Source: JALONO01 sp038209965
GTDB taxonomy: Bacteria > Bacteroidota > Bacteroidia > Cytophagales > Thermoflexibacteraceae
Direction: 5' to 3'
Length of the DNA stretch: 16,171 bases
NCBI GenBank assembly: GCA_038209965.1
Contig: JBBQXF010000106.1
Location: 1 to 16,171 of the forward strand
Shown piece by piece: positions 1-8,821 of the stretch (position 1 is its first letter; each line of letters starts with the position of its first letter). The notes under the pieces are model-generated. The model worked only from the letters and a program-made list of their open reading frames with translations. It searched no databases and had not been told where the DNA came from. The position numbers were made by a program, and so were the translations under genes.

Positions 1-341
1 CCCAGACAACGGTGTCTTACATGAGCAATACGACCCCGCTCCCGTATCAAAAAAATGATGTTGCAGCTGCAACGGCGATGGCCGGTGAATTGCTGGGCCT
101 CAAAGTGGTGTACCTCGATGGGGGCAGTGGCGCCCAAATGCCAGTTTCGGCCAGCATGGTGCGGGCAGTACGGCAGGCAGTGGAACTGCCCATGATGGTG
201 GGCGGGGGCATCCGCAGTGCCGAAACCCTGCGCGAACTGTTCGCGGCCGGGGCCGATTTGGCCGTAGTGGGCACTGCGTTGGAGCAAGATCCGGATCTTT
301 TACCTAATTTAGTGGCCAATACCATAGCGTGGAACAATTAA
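1..341 (+). CDS. Geranylgeranylglyceryl/heptaprenylglyceryl phosphate synthase, C-terminal part (5' end outside window)
   Basis: The reading frame is open from the window edge (codons QTTVSYMSNTTPLPYQK...) to a TAA at 339-341, so the gene begins upstream. The visible ~113 residues are the C-terminal half of a TIM-barrel enzyme. SYMSNTTPLPY and YLDGGSGA resemble the GGGP synthase signature, and VGGGIRSAETLRELFAAGADLAVVGTAL holds the standard phosphate-binding GGGIR and VVGT loops. The family (PcrB/GGGPS; a bacteroidete group exists) joins a polyprenyl diphosphate to sn-glycerol-1-phosphate to make an ether-lipid precursor in the cytosol; the chain length used here cannot be read from the sequence. 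The next gene starts inside this one (13-bp overlap), which suggests translational coupling. The GTG at 12 is an internal codon, not the real start. The family call is firm; the substrate is inferred. Confidence 0.85.
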   Translation, partial: QTTVSYMSNTTPLPYQKNDVAAATAMAGELLGLKVVYLDGGSGAQMPVSASMVRAVRQAVELPMMVGGGIRSAETLRELFAAGADLAVVGTALEQDPDLLPNLVANTIAWNN

Positions 342-2731
342 TCAATCATACTGCTTCTTTTTTGCCCAAGCCATCCATACAAGTGCTCAACCGGGCTGTT
401 CTCGCCGCCGCCACTTTGGATACTTGGCGCCAAGCGAGCCTACAAGTCCTGTCAGCAGCTGGTGGGGCAAAGGTGGTGGGCCTTTTTCTGCTGTCGCCCG
501 CCCGCACCAACTTGGTTTTGCAAGGGGTGGAGGGAGAAGAAAAACACTTGATCTACAACTTGGATCTTTTGGTCAATAGGGCCGCCCAATCTCCCGAGCA
601 GTCCGTTTCTGTTCGGAATCCTACTGATATGCCGATCCTCATTTTTCCCATTCTGACCAAACAAGCAATGGTTGGGGCTGTGGTATTGGTCGAACCCGCA
701 CCGGGGACGTCCATGCCAGATGATTGGGAAACCTGCTTGGCCTTAGTGGGCATGCAGTACCAGCTCCTCCACTATGAGCAGGTAATTGCCCAGCAACTGA
801 GCCAGAACAATGCGATGGTGGACAGCTTGCCAATCGGGGTCTTCATTATGGAACGACACGGCCAACTGGTATACGGCAACGCCAGTTTTGCCAAAATTGT
901 GGGCAAGGGAGTAACTGAATTGGCAGGAATGGCACTTGCCAATTTGCTTGGGCCGGGGGAAAAGGAGCAATTTGACAAGAGTACTCGGCAAGTATGGGAA
1001 GGGGGACAGCGCAAAGTAAGCGAAGCTTTCCTTACCTTAAATGGTCGGAGGACATTTGTGCAAGTGGGCACTCTGCTCATCCGGCCGATTGACGGCCCCT
1101 ATCCCCAAATGCTCGGCTATATGGTGGACTTGAACGACCGCAAGCGCACCGAGGATGCGCTGGAACTGGCCCGGGCAATGGCCGTGACTTCGGATCGGGC
1201 CAAGGATGAGTTCGTGTCCATGATGAGCCACGAAGTGCGCACTCCCCTGAACAGCATCATCGGGAATGCCCACCTGCTGCTTGACCAGAACCCCAGCCCG
1301 GCCCAGCTTGGCCCACTCAACTCCCTCCGGTTTGCTGCCGACCATCTGTTGGCCCTGCTCAACGATGTGTTGGACTTTTCCCAAATCCAACACGGAATAA
1401 TAGAAATGATTCCAATAAATTTTCATTTAAACAATTTTTTGGATAGTATATATCAAAATTTTAGTGTGAAAGCCAAGGAAGCGAATTTGGTCTTTTACCT
1501 CGAGCGTGCCCCAAACCTGCCCAAATATGTATCTGGCGACAGCCTTCGGTTGAGCCAAATCTTGGGCAACGTCTTGGGCTATGTCTTTAAATCCACTGCT
1601 GCCACCGATATCCGCTTGACAGTAAGCCACCAAAAACTCACTTTCAATAGTATCCAGATCAATTTTGAGATCCGCGACCTCAGCAGGCCAATGCCCAAGG
1701 ACCAACTCGACAACCTCTTTTTGCCGTTTGCCCCAGCCCGTTTTGATCAAGAGGGACAAGACCGCTCTGGCTTGGGGCTTGCCATTGCCAAACAACTGGC
1801 CGAGGTGCTCGAGGGCAACCTCACCATTGACAGCCGGCCCGATAAAATAACGGTGTTCCGGTTAGAAGTCCCCCTTCATTTACCTACCTCCCCGGCCGAT
1901 CCCGATGAGTTGGACAATAACCCAACCCTGAACGGACAATTTGCCAAGCTCAAAGTTTTACTGGCCGAGGACATCCCGGCCAACCAGCTCATTGTATCGC
2001 GTTTTCTGACCAAATGGGGGATTGCCGTGGACTTGGCCCCGGATGGTTTGGTGGCCCTCCACAAAAGTTATGAACGGACTTATGACCTGATCCTGATGGA
2101 TTTACAAATGCCCAATATGGATGGCTGGGAGTCGGCCCAACAAATCCGGGAAGACCCGCTCAACCCATGCAGCGAAGTGCCCATTGTGGCCCTGACCGCC
2201 GACGTTTCGCGCAAGACCCGCGAACGTTTGCTCAATGCTGGATTTGCCGATATTTTAGCCAAGCCTATTACGCCCTTGGTGTTGTACCAACAGATCGCCC
2301 GCTTGTTTCCTACCCATTTGCCCAAATTGACCACCTCCCTTGAATCAGCCAGTGTGATCCAACTAAAGCCGGATTACATTGCCGACTATCTGTTTATCGA
2401 AAAAGCGGCCGAAGGCGACGAGGCGTTCTTGGCGCTCATGCTGAGCATGGCGGCCAACGAGTTTGAAGAAATCAGTGGCAAGTTTACCCAAGCCGTAGAA
2501 GTGGCCAACGCCAGCGAAGCCCGACGGCTCAAGCACAAGATCATGCCCCACTTGGAGTCCTACAAGTTGTTGGAACTGGACCAGCTCTTTATCCAAGCCA
2601 CCGAGCTGCTGACCAATGTGGCGACCCAAGAGGCCGCCACCCAAATGGCCGGAGAAATTAGCCGACGGATCGCCGAGGTGTGCCACGAGTTTAGAAACCG
2701 GGTCGATGCACTAGAAAACCCGGGGGAATAA
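329..2731 (+). CDS. Hybrid sensor histidine kinase (GAF-like? - PAS - HisKA - HATPase - REC - HPt) with degenerate ATP-binding boxes
   Basis: 800 aa, no membrane segment or signal peptide, so probably a cytosolic sensor. Visible order: an N-terminal ~20-150 region of GAF-like size (unproven); PAS about 163-272 (DSLPIGVFIMERHGQLVYGN, then a C-cap DLNDRKRTEDAL); HisKA with MSHEVRTPLNSIIG, phosphoacceptor H301; HATPase about 400-515; REC about 541-660 with acidic E547/D548, phospho-site D591 (LILMDLQMPNMDGW), T623 and K645; and a C-terminal HPt-like helical domain with H736 (RRLKHKIMPH). This is a full phosphorelay chain in one protein, but the ATP site is odd. The N box reads GNVLGYVFKST with Tyr418 where the second Asn is expected. 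The G1 box reads RDLSRPMP, keeping D450 but neither glycine. The G2 box GLGLAIAKQL is intact. The GTG start at 329 lies inside the preceding gene; TTG 362 is an alternative. The cognate output regulator is not in the window. Confidence 0.9.
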   Translation: MEQLINHTASFLPKPSIQVLNRAVLAAATLDTWRQASLQVLSAAGGAKVVGLFLLSPARTNLVLQGVEGEEKHLIYNLDLLVNRAAQSPEQSVSVRNPTDMPILIFPILTKQAMVGAVVLVEPAPGTSMPDDWETCLALVGMQYQLLHYEQVIAQQLSQNNAMVDSLPIGVFIMERHGQLVYGNASFAKIVGKGVTELAGMALANLLGPGEKEQFDKSTRQVWEGGQRKVSEAFLTLNGRRTFVQVGTLLIRPIDGPYPQMLGYMVDLNDRKRTEDALELARAMAVTSDRAKDEFVSMMSHEVRTPLNSIIGNAHLLLDQNPSPAQLGPLNSLRFAADHLLALLNDVLDFSQIQHGIIEMIPINFHLNNFLDSIYQNFSVKAKEANLVFYLERAPNLPKYVSGDSLRLSQILGNVLGYVFKSTAATDIRLTVSHQKLTFNSIQINFEIRDLSRPMPKDQLDNLFLPFAPARFDQEGQDRSGLGLAIAKQLAEVLEGNLTIDSRPDKITVFRLEVPLHLPTSPADPDELDNNPTLNGQFAKLKVLLAEDIPANQLIVSRFLTKWGIAVDLAPDGLVALHKSYERTYDLILMDLQMPNMDGWESAQQIREDPLNPCSEVPIVALTADVSRKTRERLLNAGFADILAKPITPLVLYQQIARLFPTHLPKLTTSLESASVIQLKPDYIADYLFIEKAAEGDEAFLALMLSMAANEFEEISGKFTQAVEVANASEARRLKHKIMPHLESYKLLELDQLFIQATELLTNVATQEAATQMAGEISRRIAEVCHEFRNRVDALENPGE

Positions 2732-2736
2732 AGCCC

Positions 2737-3546
2737 ATGATCGAAAAGGACATCCCCATCTTGCGCGAGCGTGCGGTAGTAAACCCTTACCTGAAAGCGG
2801 CCAATTTGGTGCTCCGGCGGTTGCCTTGGGACTTAAACCCCGAGTCATGGCGCTCGCGGGGCCAACTCCACCAACTGCACAATACCCAGGTGGGTCGCAA
2901 AGCCGTCATCTTGTGCAATGGCCCCAGCCTGCTCAAAACCGACTTTGCCCGGCTCAAAGGCAGCAAAGTGTTTACTTTTGGCCTGAACAAAATCAATTTA
3001 TTGTTCGACAAGACTGATTTTCGCCCTTCGTGCGTGGTAGCCGTCAACCACCTCGTGCTGGAACAAAACCAAAATTTTTTTAACCAGACCCAACTCCCCA
3101 TTTTTCTTGACAGCCACGCCCACTCGTTTATCAAGCGACGGCCCAATGTCACCTATCTCAAGCAAACCTACCACAAAGTGTTTGCCCGGGACGTTTCCTG
3201 GAGTATTTTCTATGGCCACACTGTCACTTTTGTTGCCCTCCAATTGGCTTATCACTTGGGGTTTAGTGAAGTGGCCCTAGTGGGTTGCGACCATAATTTC
3301 CCCTCGGCCCAGGGTGGGCATGCCAATCAAACGGTGGTTTCGGGCGCGAGCGACCCCAACCATTTCGATCCCAACTATTTTGCGGGTGGGGTCAAGTGGC
3401 AACTGCCCGACTTGTTCCAGAGCGAAGTGGCCTATCAAATGGCCTTGGAAATGTATGAAGCCACGGGCCGAAAAATTTACAATGCGACCGAAGGGGGCAA
3501 ACTCGAGATCTACCCGCGCCTGGGCTTGGGCGATTTTTTGGGCTAG
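2737..3546 (+). CDS. DUF115 / 6-hydroxymethylpterin diphosphokinase MptE-like protein
   Basis: 269 aa, starting 5 bp after the kinase stop, so very likely in the same operon. The recognisable core begins at about residue 54 with KAVILCNGPSL, a Gly/Asn-rich loop after a beta strand. It continues through FTFGLNKINLLF (about 79-90), a C-terminal LVGCDHNFP (181-189) and NATEGGKLEIYPR (249-261). These are the marks of the DUF115/MptE-like family, whose fold is related to some bacterial sialyltransferase-like and flagellin-modifying proteins. In archaea the MptE branch makes 6-hydroxymethylpterin diphosphate; in bacteria most members sit near glycan or motility genes and their activity is not settled. 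Residues 1-50 are a less conserved N-terminal extension. No signal peptide or membrane helix is seen. Family assignment is from motif recognition; function is left open. Confidence 0.65.
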   Translation: MIEKDIPILRERAVVNPYLKAANLVLRRLPWDLNPESWRSRGQLHQLHNTQVGRKAVILCNGPSLLKTDFARLKGSKVFTFGLNKINLLFDKTDFRPSCVVAVNHLVLEQNQNFFNQTQLPIFLDSHAHSFIKRRPNVTYLKQTYHKVFARDVSWSIFYGHTVTFVALQLAYHLGFSEVALVGCDHNFPSAQGGHANQTVVSGASDPNHFDPNYFAGGVKWQLPDLFQSEVAYQMALEMYEATGRKIYNATEGGKLEIYPRLGLGDFLG

Positions 3547-3730
3547 CTCTTGACAATTTTTGGTTTACTACTTGATTTGGTCGGCGAAATGCCAAGTTAT
3601 ACCTAAAAATAGCCGCCTCACCCACTTATTTTTTGGCTTGTCTCAATGGTATTCCCCCAGATGAACATATCCGCGTAGATTCAGGACGCACTAGGTTACC
3701 CTACTTGCCCCAACCAGCCAATTTCCCCTA

Positions 3731-4651
3731 TCACTTGCCTGCCAGCCAAAGTGTAGCATTCATGATCAGGATCGCGTGGCTGCGCACCTCCGTCCAGCCG
3801 GGGTAGAGGCGGTCGTTGGGGTCGCCGGTGCCATCATCGGCGGGGGAACTGTCGCCCAAAGCCACCACGCGGCCCTTGCCGTAGGTGCTGTATGCACACA
3901 GGGCCTCCGAGCGGCTGCTATTGCGGTACACTGCTGGCTTGGCCGCGCCACTGAGGCTGAGGCTGGCCCCATTGCTGAACTTGAGGCGGTCGGCCCGGCC
4001 CAGTGAGCCGGCCACGAAGGGGGCATTGGCAAAACTGGTACTGGTTTCTTTGACGTTGTCCAAGTTGAACTTGATCCCAAACGGGTTGCCCGCCATTAGG
4101 GCATTGAATACGCAGGGTGAGTCGCAACCATCGTTGTTCCGATCCGATTTGTCGTGATCGCCGATCAGGAACAAGCCGCCCCCGCTGTTGACAAAGGCCA
4201 AAATAGCTGTTTTTTCTGCCTCGGTGAAGGCAATATTGGGTTCGCAGAGGACGAATACACGATAGTTTTTGAGGTCTTGGGGGTTGGTTGGGCTGCCAAA
4301 GGTGATTTGCCCATTGTGGGGCAGGGTTTCCACGGCGAAGCCCTGCTTGACCAATTCTACGCCCCACGCCGATAGCCCGCCGCTCCAATAGGTTTCGGGG
4401 GTGTTGGCTTTAATACCGGCCGCCGCTGGGGTGGGCATTCGCTGGGGATTGGCCTCATTGCGCTGGCTGTTGGGCACCATTCGGCCCTGGGCATTGGGGC
4501 CAAGGTCATAGCGGTCGGCGTCGATCACCCAGTCGGCGTTGCCGGCCATCTCGGCCCGGGTGGCATCGAAGAGCACCTTGGCCGGCTGACCAAGAACCGG
4601 CATGACCGGCCATAGCCACGCCAATGCGATCAATGTGCGCAGGGAAACCAT
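3731..4651 (-). CDS. Secreted protein with ThuA/class I amidotransferase-like fold, function unknown
   Basis: The chosen start is the ATG at 4651, 1 bp past the stop of the TerB-like gene. It gives 306 aa beginning with a clean signal peptide, MVSLRTLIALAWLWPVMPVLG. An ATG at 4669 would add six residues and overlap the upstream gene. After cleavage the protein carries VLFDATRAEMAGNADWV (26-42), YWSGGLSAWGVELVKQGF (88-105), FVLCEPNIAFTEAEK (133-147), a Gly-rich strand-loop SGGGLFLIGDH (156-166), an Asp/Asn-rich DRNNDGCDSP (170-179) that might bind a metal, and ALGDSSPADDGTGDP (264-278). I recognise this block order from uncharacterised secreted bacterial proteins often labelled hydrolase. The strand/GGG pattern suggests a flavodoxin-like amidotransferase or ThuA-type fold, but no Cys-His-Glu triad is evident. 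It is probably the last gene of an rlmN-terB-like-secreted-protein unit. Enzymatic activity is unproven. Confidence 0.75.
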   Translation of the reverse strand: MVSLRTLIALAWLWPVMPVLGQPAKVLFDATRAEMAGNADWVIDADRYDLGPNAQGRMVPNSQRNEANPQRMPTPAAAGIKANTPETYWSGGLSAWGVELVKQGFAVETLPHNGQITFGSPTNPQDLKNYRVFVLCEPNIAFTEAEKTAILAFVNSGGGLFLIGDHDKSDRNNDGCDSPCVFNALMAGNPFGIKFNLDNVKETSTSFANAPFVAGSLGRADRLKFSNGASLSLSGAAKPAVYRNSSRSEALCAYSTYGKGRVVALGDSSPADDGTGDPNDRLYPGWTEVRSHAILIMNATLWLAGK

Positions 4652-4652
4652 C

Positions 4653-5060
4653 TTAGCTGCCGTGGGCAAACAGGTGCTGCTTCAGATCGGCAATCAACTC
4701 GGCCTCTGGCTCCTCAGTTCCGTGGTAGGCTTCAGCCACTTTTTCCACCGATTTGAGGATCAGCGCACGCAGGCGGTCATCGATATTTTTGTCGCTTTCC
4801 TTTAAATAATTCAAAAAATCTTTGTACGCCAGATCTTTATGGACGTCGCGGTCGAGGAGGAGATCAAACTCGAACTCGGCATAAAACGCCGCATCGGTGC
4901 CGAATGCGTCCATGCTTTCTTCCAAGGGCAACAAATCGGCCACGACAATCTCGTGGATGGCCTTCACTTCGGGTTCTTGCACTTTGCCGTCGGCCTTGGC
5001 CACGGCATAGAGCAGTTTGCCCAATTGCTTGTAAAATCGTTTATAAAAATGAGCAGTCAT
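4653..5060 (-). CDS. TerB-like helical protein
   Basis: 135 aa, small and mostly helical. The N-terminal part, FYKRFYKQLGKLLYAVAKADGKVQEPEVKAI, carries the typical TerB pattern: a helix, then A-K-A-D-G-K-V followed by an acidic/Glu helix start. A second similar helix pair follows (KDFLNYLKESDKNIDDRLRALI...), as in the tandem-helix TerB/DjlA fold. TerB-like domains occur in tellurite-resistance and stress-membrane systems and in many orphan proteins. There are no other ter genes here, so a tellurite role should not be assumed. No signal peptide. It sits 30 bp downstream of rlmN and 1 bp upstream of the secreted-protein gene on the same strand, so co-transcription is likely. Confidence 0.7.
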   Translation of the reverse strand: MTAHFYKRFYKQLGKLLYAVAKADGKVQEPEVKAIHEIVVADLLPLEESMDAFGTDAAFYAEFEFDLLLDRDVHKDLAYKDFLNYLKESDKNIDDRLRALILKSVEKVAEAYHGTEEPEAELIADLKQHLFAHGS

Positions 5061-5090
5061 ATTCAGTAAAGTTGTGTGGTGGATGAGGTA

Positions 5091-6161
5091 TTACTTCTGC
5101 TTGATGGCCAATTGCCCACAGGCCGCGTCGATGTCTTTGCCCCGACTGCGGCGCACGTTCACGATCACGCCCCGCTTGTCGAGGTACGCCGCAAAACTTT
5201 CCAGCGTTCGGTTACTGGCATTGGCATATTGGGCCTCTGAAATGGGGTTGTATTCAATGATGTTCACTTTTGCGGGCAAGTGCCTGGTGAATTGGTAGAG
5301 TTCTTCGGCATCTTCAATGGTGTCATTGAATTTGTTGAACACAATGTATTCGTAAGTGACTTCATTCTTGGTTTTGGCATAGAAATATTTGAGCGCATCG
5401 CGCAGGCTTTCCAGGCTATTGCTGTCATTGATGGGCATGATCTGGCCCCGTTTGGTGTCGTTGGCCGCGTGGAGCGAAAGTGCCAAATTGAACTTCACCT
5501 GATCATCGCCCAGTTTTTGGATCATTTTGGCGATTCCGGCCGTCGAAACAGTGATCCGCTTGGTGGACCAGTTCAGCCCCTGCGGCGAGGTGATGTGCTC
5601 GATGGACTCCAGCACATTGGCGTAGTTGAGCAGTGGCTCCCCCATGCCCATATAGACAATGTTGGTAATGGCTTGGCCAAATTCTTCGCGCGCAATGCGG
5701 TCAAGGATCACCGCCTGATCATAAATTTCAGCGGCCGAGAGGTTGCGCACCCGATCCATGTAGCCGGTGGCGCAAAACTTACAGGTGAGCGAGCAGCCCA
5801 CTTGGGAAGACACGCAGGCCGTCATCCGGGTGGACATCGGAATCAGCACGCCCTCCACCAAATACCCATCGTGTAGGCGCAGGCCAAGCTTGATCGTACC
5901 GTCGTTGCTCTTTTGCCGCTGGGCAACGGTGACGGGCCGGAACGCAAAATTTGCAGTGAGCAAGGCCCGGGTCGCGACCGACAGGTCGGTCATGGCCTCA
6001 AAATCAGTGACTGACTTTTGCCAGATCCAAGCCATCACTTGTTTGGCGCGGAATGCTTTTTCCCCATTTTTCGCGAAAAATTCTTTCAGGGCCGGCTCTT
6101 TTACCTGACGAATATCGGGCAACTGGGCGGGGCTGGTTTGGGCGGTCTCATCGATCTGCAT
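5091..6161 (-). CDS. rlmN: Dual-specificity RNA methyltransferase RlmN (23S rRNA A2503 / tRNA A37, m2A)
   Basis: The chosen start at 6161 gives 356 aa and places the conserved core at positions close to the E. coli enzyme. The frame is open further upstream, with ATGs at 6194 and 6230, but those extra residues are not conserved-looking. Seen: the N-terminal helical domain (EPALKEFFAKNGEKAFRAKQ...), the radical-SAM cluster C123-x3-C127-x2-C130 in GCSLTCKFCATGYM, the SAM-binding MGMGEPLLNY, and the two mechanistic cysteines C116 (TACVSSQ) and C348 (DAACGQLA), the latter matching the methyl-carrying Cys of RlmN. The family uses two SAM molecules to methylate C2 of A2503 in 23S rRNA and of A37 in some tRNAs, in the cytosol. 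All catalytic residues are present. It heads a closely spaced minus-strand group with the TerB-like and secreted-protein genes. Confidence 0.95.
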   Translation of the reverse strand: MQIDETAQTSPAQLPDIRQVKEPALKEFFAKNGEKAFRAKQVMAWIWQKSVTDFEAMTDLSVATRALLTANFAFRPVTVAQRQKSNDGTIKLGLRLHDGYLVEGVLIPMSTRMTACVSSQVGCSLTCKFCATGYMDRVRNLSAAEIYDQAVILDRIAREEFGQAITNIVYMGMGEPLLNYANVLESIEHITSPQGLNWSTKRITVSTAGIAKMIQKLGDDQVKFNLALSLHAANDTKRGQIMPINDSNSLESLRDALKYFYAKTKNEVTYEYIVFNKFNDTIEDAEELYQFTRHLPAKVNIIEYNPISEAQYANASNRTLESFAAYLDKRGVIVNVRRSRGKDIDAACGQLAIKQK

Positions 6162-6302
6162 TTTGCGGATGACCGGACTATTTTTTATCAACATAAGGGC
6201 AAAGTTCGCGCGCTTTGCGGTGATTTGCAAGGGTTTGGGGCCCGATTGTCGCTGGGAAACGGATAAACGTGGCCCAGCAACAACCGGACGGGCTTTGATG
6301 GA

Positions 6303-8795
6303 CTAAAACTCGAGGATAAAACCCAGCGCCGGAATGGCTGACGGATCGTTATTGCCCAAAATGAGTGGAATACCGTTGCTGCCGTCGGGTCGCAGGGCTT
6401 GGCCGTCGGTGGTGGCAAACTCACTGTTGTCGGCCAAGCGCTCAAAAGTATATTGGGGGAATTCCGCGTTGAGAAACACAAAGGCATTTTGCACGTCAAG
6501 GAACACATCGAGCGTTAGGCGTTTGAAATTCCACTTTTTGTCGATCCGGAAGTCAAACTGGTTGAAATTGCTCAAACGATTGGTGTTCAACTGGGCAAAG
6601 TCCAAAGTGCCCACCCCGAGCGAGGCATAGTTGCGCTGGGAAGCCACCAGATCAAAGGGCGTGTAGGGGGAGCCACCCGCAAAGCGGTATTTGAGCCCCA
6701 TTTCCCAGCCCCGTTTGAACTTGCGCCCCAAAATGGCCGAGAACAAGTGGCGGTTGTCCCATGCCGAAGCCACCAGTTGACCGTTGGCCCCGGCAAATTC
6801 GCTCCGCACGAAGGTGTAGGAGAAGACTGCGAAAATATTTTTGACCAGTTTTTGTTGAAAGAAAAACTCAAAGCCATAGGCCCGGCCAGTGCCGTTGCTC
6901 CGGGTTCGCTCGTTGCCAATGGCCCCAAATCCCCCACCTTGGTTGGCCAGCGAGATGCCGTCGCGGGCCGAAACTGGATAATTGCGATAGTCTTTGTAAA
7001 AACCCTCGAGGGTGAACCGGGTGCTGGGGCGCGGGATATATTCCAAGCCCGCCACATAGTGCGTGGATTGGATGTAGTCGTTGTCCCGGTTGACCAATTG
7101 CCCAGCTTCATCGCGGAACCCGAGCAAAGTGTAGATGGGGAGCTTGAAATAGCGGCCCACTGAAGCATTGACATTCCATTGTTCCGAGAGTGCGTAGGAG
7201 AGCGAAAGCCGGGGCGAGAGGGTTTTGAGCGGGTTGTTGCCCGTGGTGGTGAAGCTGTTGAGGTCGGTGCGCAGGCCCCCGGAAAGGCTCAGTCGGCCAA
7301 AACTGCGGGATACTTGGGCAAAGGCGCCATAGCGGAAAAAGTCAATGGCAGTATTGAAGTTGATGTTGATCGCGGGTTGGATCACTTGCCCCGTTGGCCC
7401 GGTCAGTTCACGTTGGATCCGGTTGGCCACGTTGTTGTTGAACCGCACGTATTGGGCCACTCCACCGAAGGCATATTTCCAGCCGCCGACGATTTTGTTG
7501 ATATCCACCCGAAGTTTATTCTCGATTTCTTGGGAACGGATGCGGAGCACCCGGCGGCTCTCGTCGCCAAATTGAGCATCCTCGAACCGATCCAAGTCGT
7601 TGTCAAACATGTTCCGGCTCAGGGCCACATTGACAAACCCATTGTTGATCAGGCGTTTGAGGCCCAGCCCAAAGGTATAGTTCCATTGGTTGATGCTTGG
7701 GCTAGATCGGATCACATACTCCTTGTTGGGCGTGGTGCTGCGGGGCACGCCAAAATTGAACTCGTCGATTGCACCCACGCCCACTAGGTTCAAAGTGGTT
7801 TTGGGGTTGAATTTATGAACAATTTTGTACTGAAAATCCCAGTAATTGGGACGGATCGGCAAATCGATCGCAGCGAACAGGATCTGTAAATAAGAACGCC
7901 GGACAGAGGCCAAAAAAGTAGTCTTTTTGGATAGGGGCCCCTCAAAAGTCCCGGCGAGTTCGGTGGAGCTGAGGCGCACATTGCCCTGAAAACGATCAGA
8001 GTTGCCCTCGCGCTGCTTGAATTGGAGTACTGAGGCCAGCGCATTGTCATAGCGGGCATCAAAGCTGGATGAGTTGAGTGTTACATCCTCGATAAAGGAT
8101 ACGTTCAAAATCCCGGCGGGCCCGCCCGCGCTGCCTTGGGTGGCGAAATGGTTGATGACCGGAATCTCGATCCCGTCCAGATAAAACACGTTTTCGTTGG
8201 GTGCGCCGCCCCGGATGATGAGATCATTGCGGAAACCGCCGCCGCCGGTGGTTCCGCCCACGCCGGGCAAGGCTTGTACTACGCGCGAAATGTCGAAATT
8301 GCCGCCCGGGTTGCTGCGGATTTCTTCGGTGGAGAGCCGTTGGACGGAGTTGGGCGACTCAATGGTAGTGACCGCAATGGAGCGATCCGCCTTGATTTCC
8401 ACGCCGCCAATTTCAGTCTGGGCTTCTTCAAGCTCAAAGTTGACGGTGCCCGTGTTGCCCGATGTAACTACGATGTTAAACTTGGTAATGGGCTGATAAC
8501 CAATGGCAGTGGCTTTCACGTTATAGCTGCCGGTGGGAATGTTGGTAATTCGGAAGCGGCCTTCCACATCGGTGGCCACGCCCAAAACGGTGCCTTCAAG
8601 GGCGATCGAAACCCCGGTGAGCAGTTCTTGGGTGTTTTTGTCCTTGACCGTGCCCGCGATCACGCCCGTGCGCTGGGCTTGGGCTGCTGATCCACCCCAG
8701 GCCAGCAGGCAGAGCGACCAGAAAAAGTGCCAGCGCGATGGTAATTGACTGCCTGATGAAAAAAAAGCGGTTATGGAAGAGGAAAGTGCTGACAT
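6303..8795 (-). CDS. TonB-dependent outer-membrane receptor with N-terminal carboxypeptidase-regulatory-like domain
   Basis: The start at 8795 (830 aa) gives a signal peptide ending SAAQAQ at about 41; an ATG at 8840 would add 15 residues before it. Next comes a carboxypeptidase-D regulatory-like beta-sandwich, about 45-123 (GTVKDKNTQELLTGVSIALE...), a plug domain about 145-250 (LIIRGGAPNENVFYLDGIE), and a long beta-barrel with alternating hydrophobic strands to a terminal Phe (LGFILEF), the usual outer-membrane insertion signal. The family imports siderophores, vitamins, glycans or other ligands using TonB/ExbBD energy. There is no SusD-like lipoprotein, FecR or ECF sigma factor next to it, so this is not a standard SusCD pair and the ligand is unknown. 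It is probably transcribed alone from the AT-rich region above 8795. The barrel is full length with no frameshift. Confidence 0.92.
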   Translation of the reverse strand: MSALSSSITAFFSSGSQLPSRWHFFWSLCLLAWGGSAAQAQRTGVIAGTVKDKNTQELLTGVSIALEGTVLGVATDVEGRFRITNIPTGSYNVKATAIGYQPITKFNIVVTSGNTGTVNFELEEAQTEIGGVEIKADRSIAVTTIESPNSVQRLSTEEIRSNPGGNFDISRVVQALPGVGGTTGGGGFRNDLIIRGGAPNENVFYLDGIEIPVINHFATQGSAGGPAGILNVSFIEDVTLNSSSFDARYDNALASVLQFKQREGNSDRFQGNVRLSSTELAGTFEGPLSKKTTFLASVRRSYLQILFAAIDLPIRPNYWDFQYKIVHKFNPKTTLNLVGVGAIDEFNFGVPRSTTPNKEYVIRSSPSINQWNYTFGLGLKRLINNGFVNVALSRNMFDNDLDRFEDAQFGDESRRVLRIRSQEIENKLRVDINKIVGGWKYAFGGVAQYVRFNNNVANRIQRELTGPTGQVIQPAININFNTAIDFFRYGAFAQVSRSFGRLSLSGGLRTDLNSFTTTGNNPLKTLSPRLSLSYALSEQWNVNASVGRYFKLPIYTLLGFRDEAGQLVNRDNDYIQSTHYVAGLEYIPRPSTRFTLEGFYKDYRNYPVSARDGISLANQGGGFGAIGNERTRSNGTGRAYGFEFFFQQKLVKNIFAVFSYTFVRSEFAGANGQLVASAWDNRHLFSAILGRKFKRGWEMGLKYRFAGGSPYTPFDLVASQRNYASLGVGTLDFAQLNTNRLSNFNQFDFRIDKKWNFKRLTLDVFLDVQNAFVFLNAEFPQYTFERLADNSEFATTDGQALRPDGSNGIPLILGNNDPSAIPALGFILEF

Positions 8796-8821
8796 AAAAT
8801 GGTAGCGTTGGTAATACAGGG

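Noticed and set aside
6251..6278. Terminator between the TonB-receptor gene and rlmN (GCTGGG...CCCAGC)
   Set aside because: Only 6 bp with a 16-nt loop and no T-run on the minus strand.
6747..7787. Long plus-strand ORFs inside the TonB-receptor gene
   Set aside because: They are antisense frames of a clearly coding GC-rich gene, with no domains of their own.
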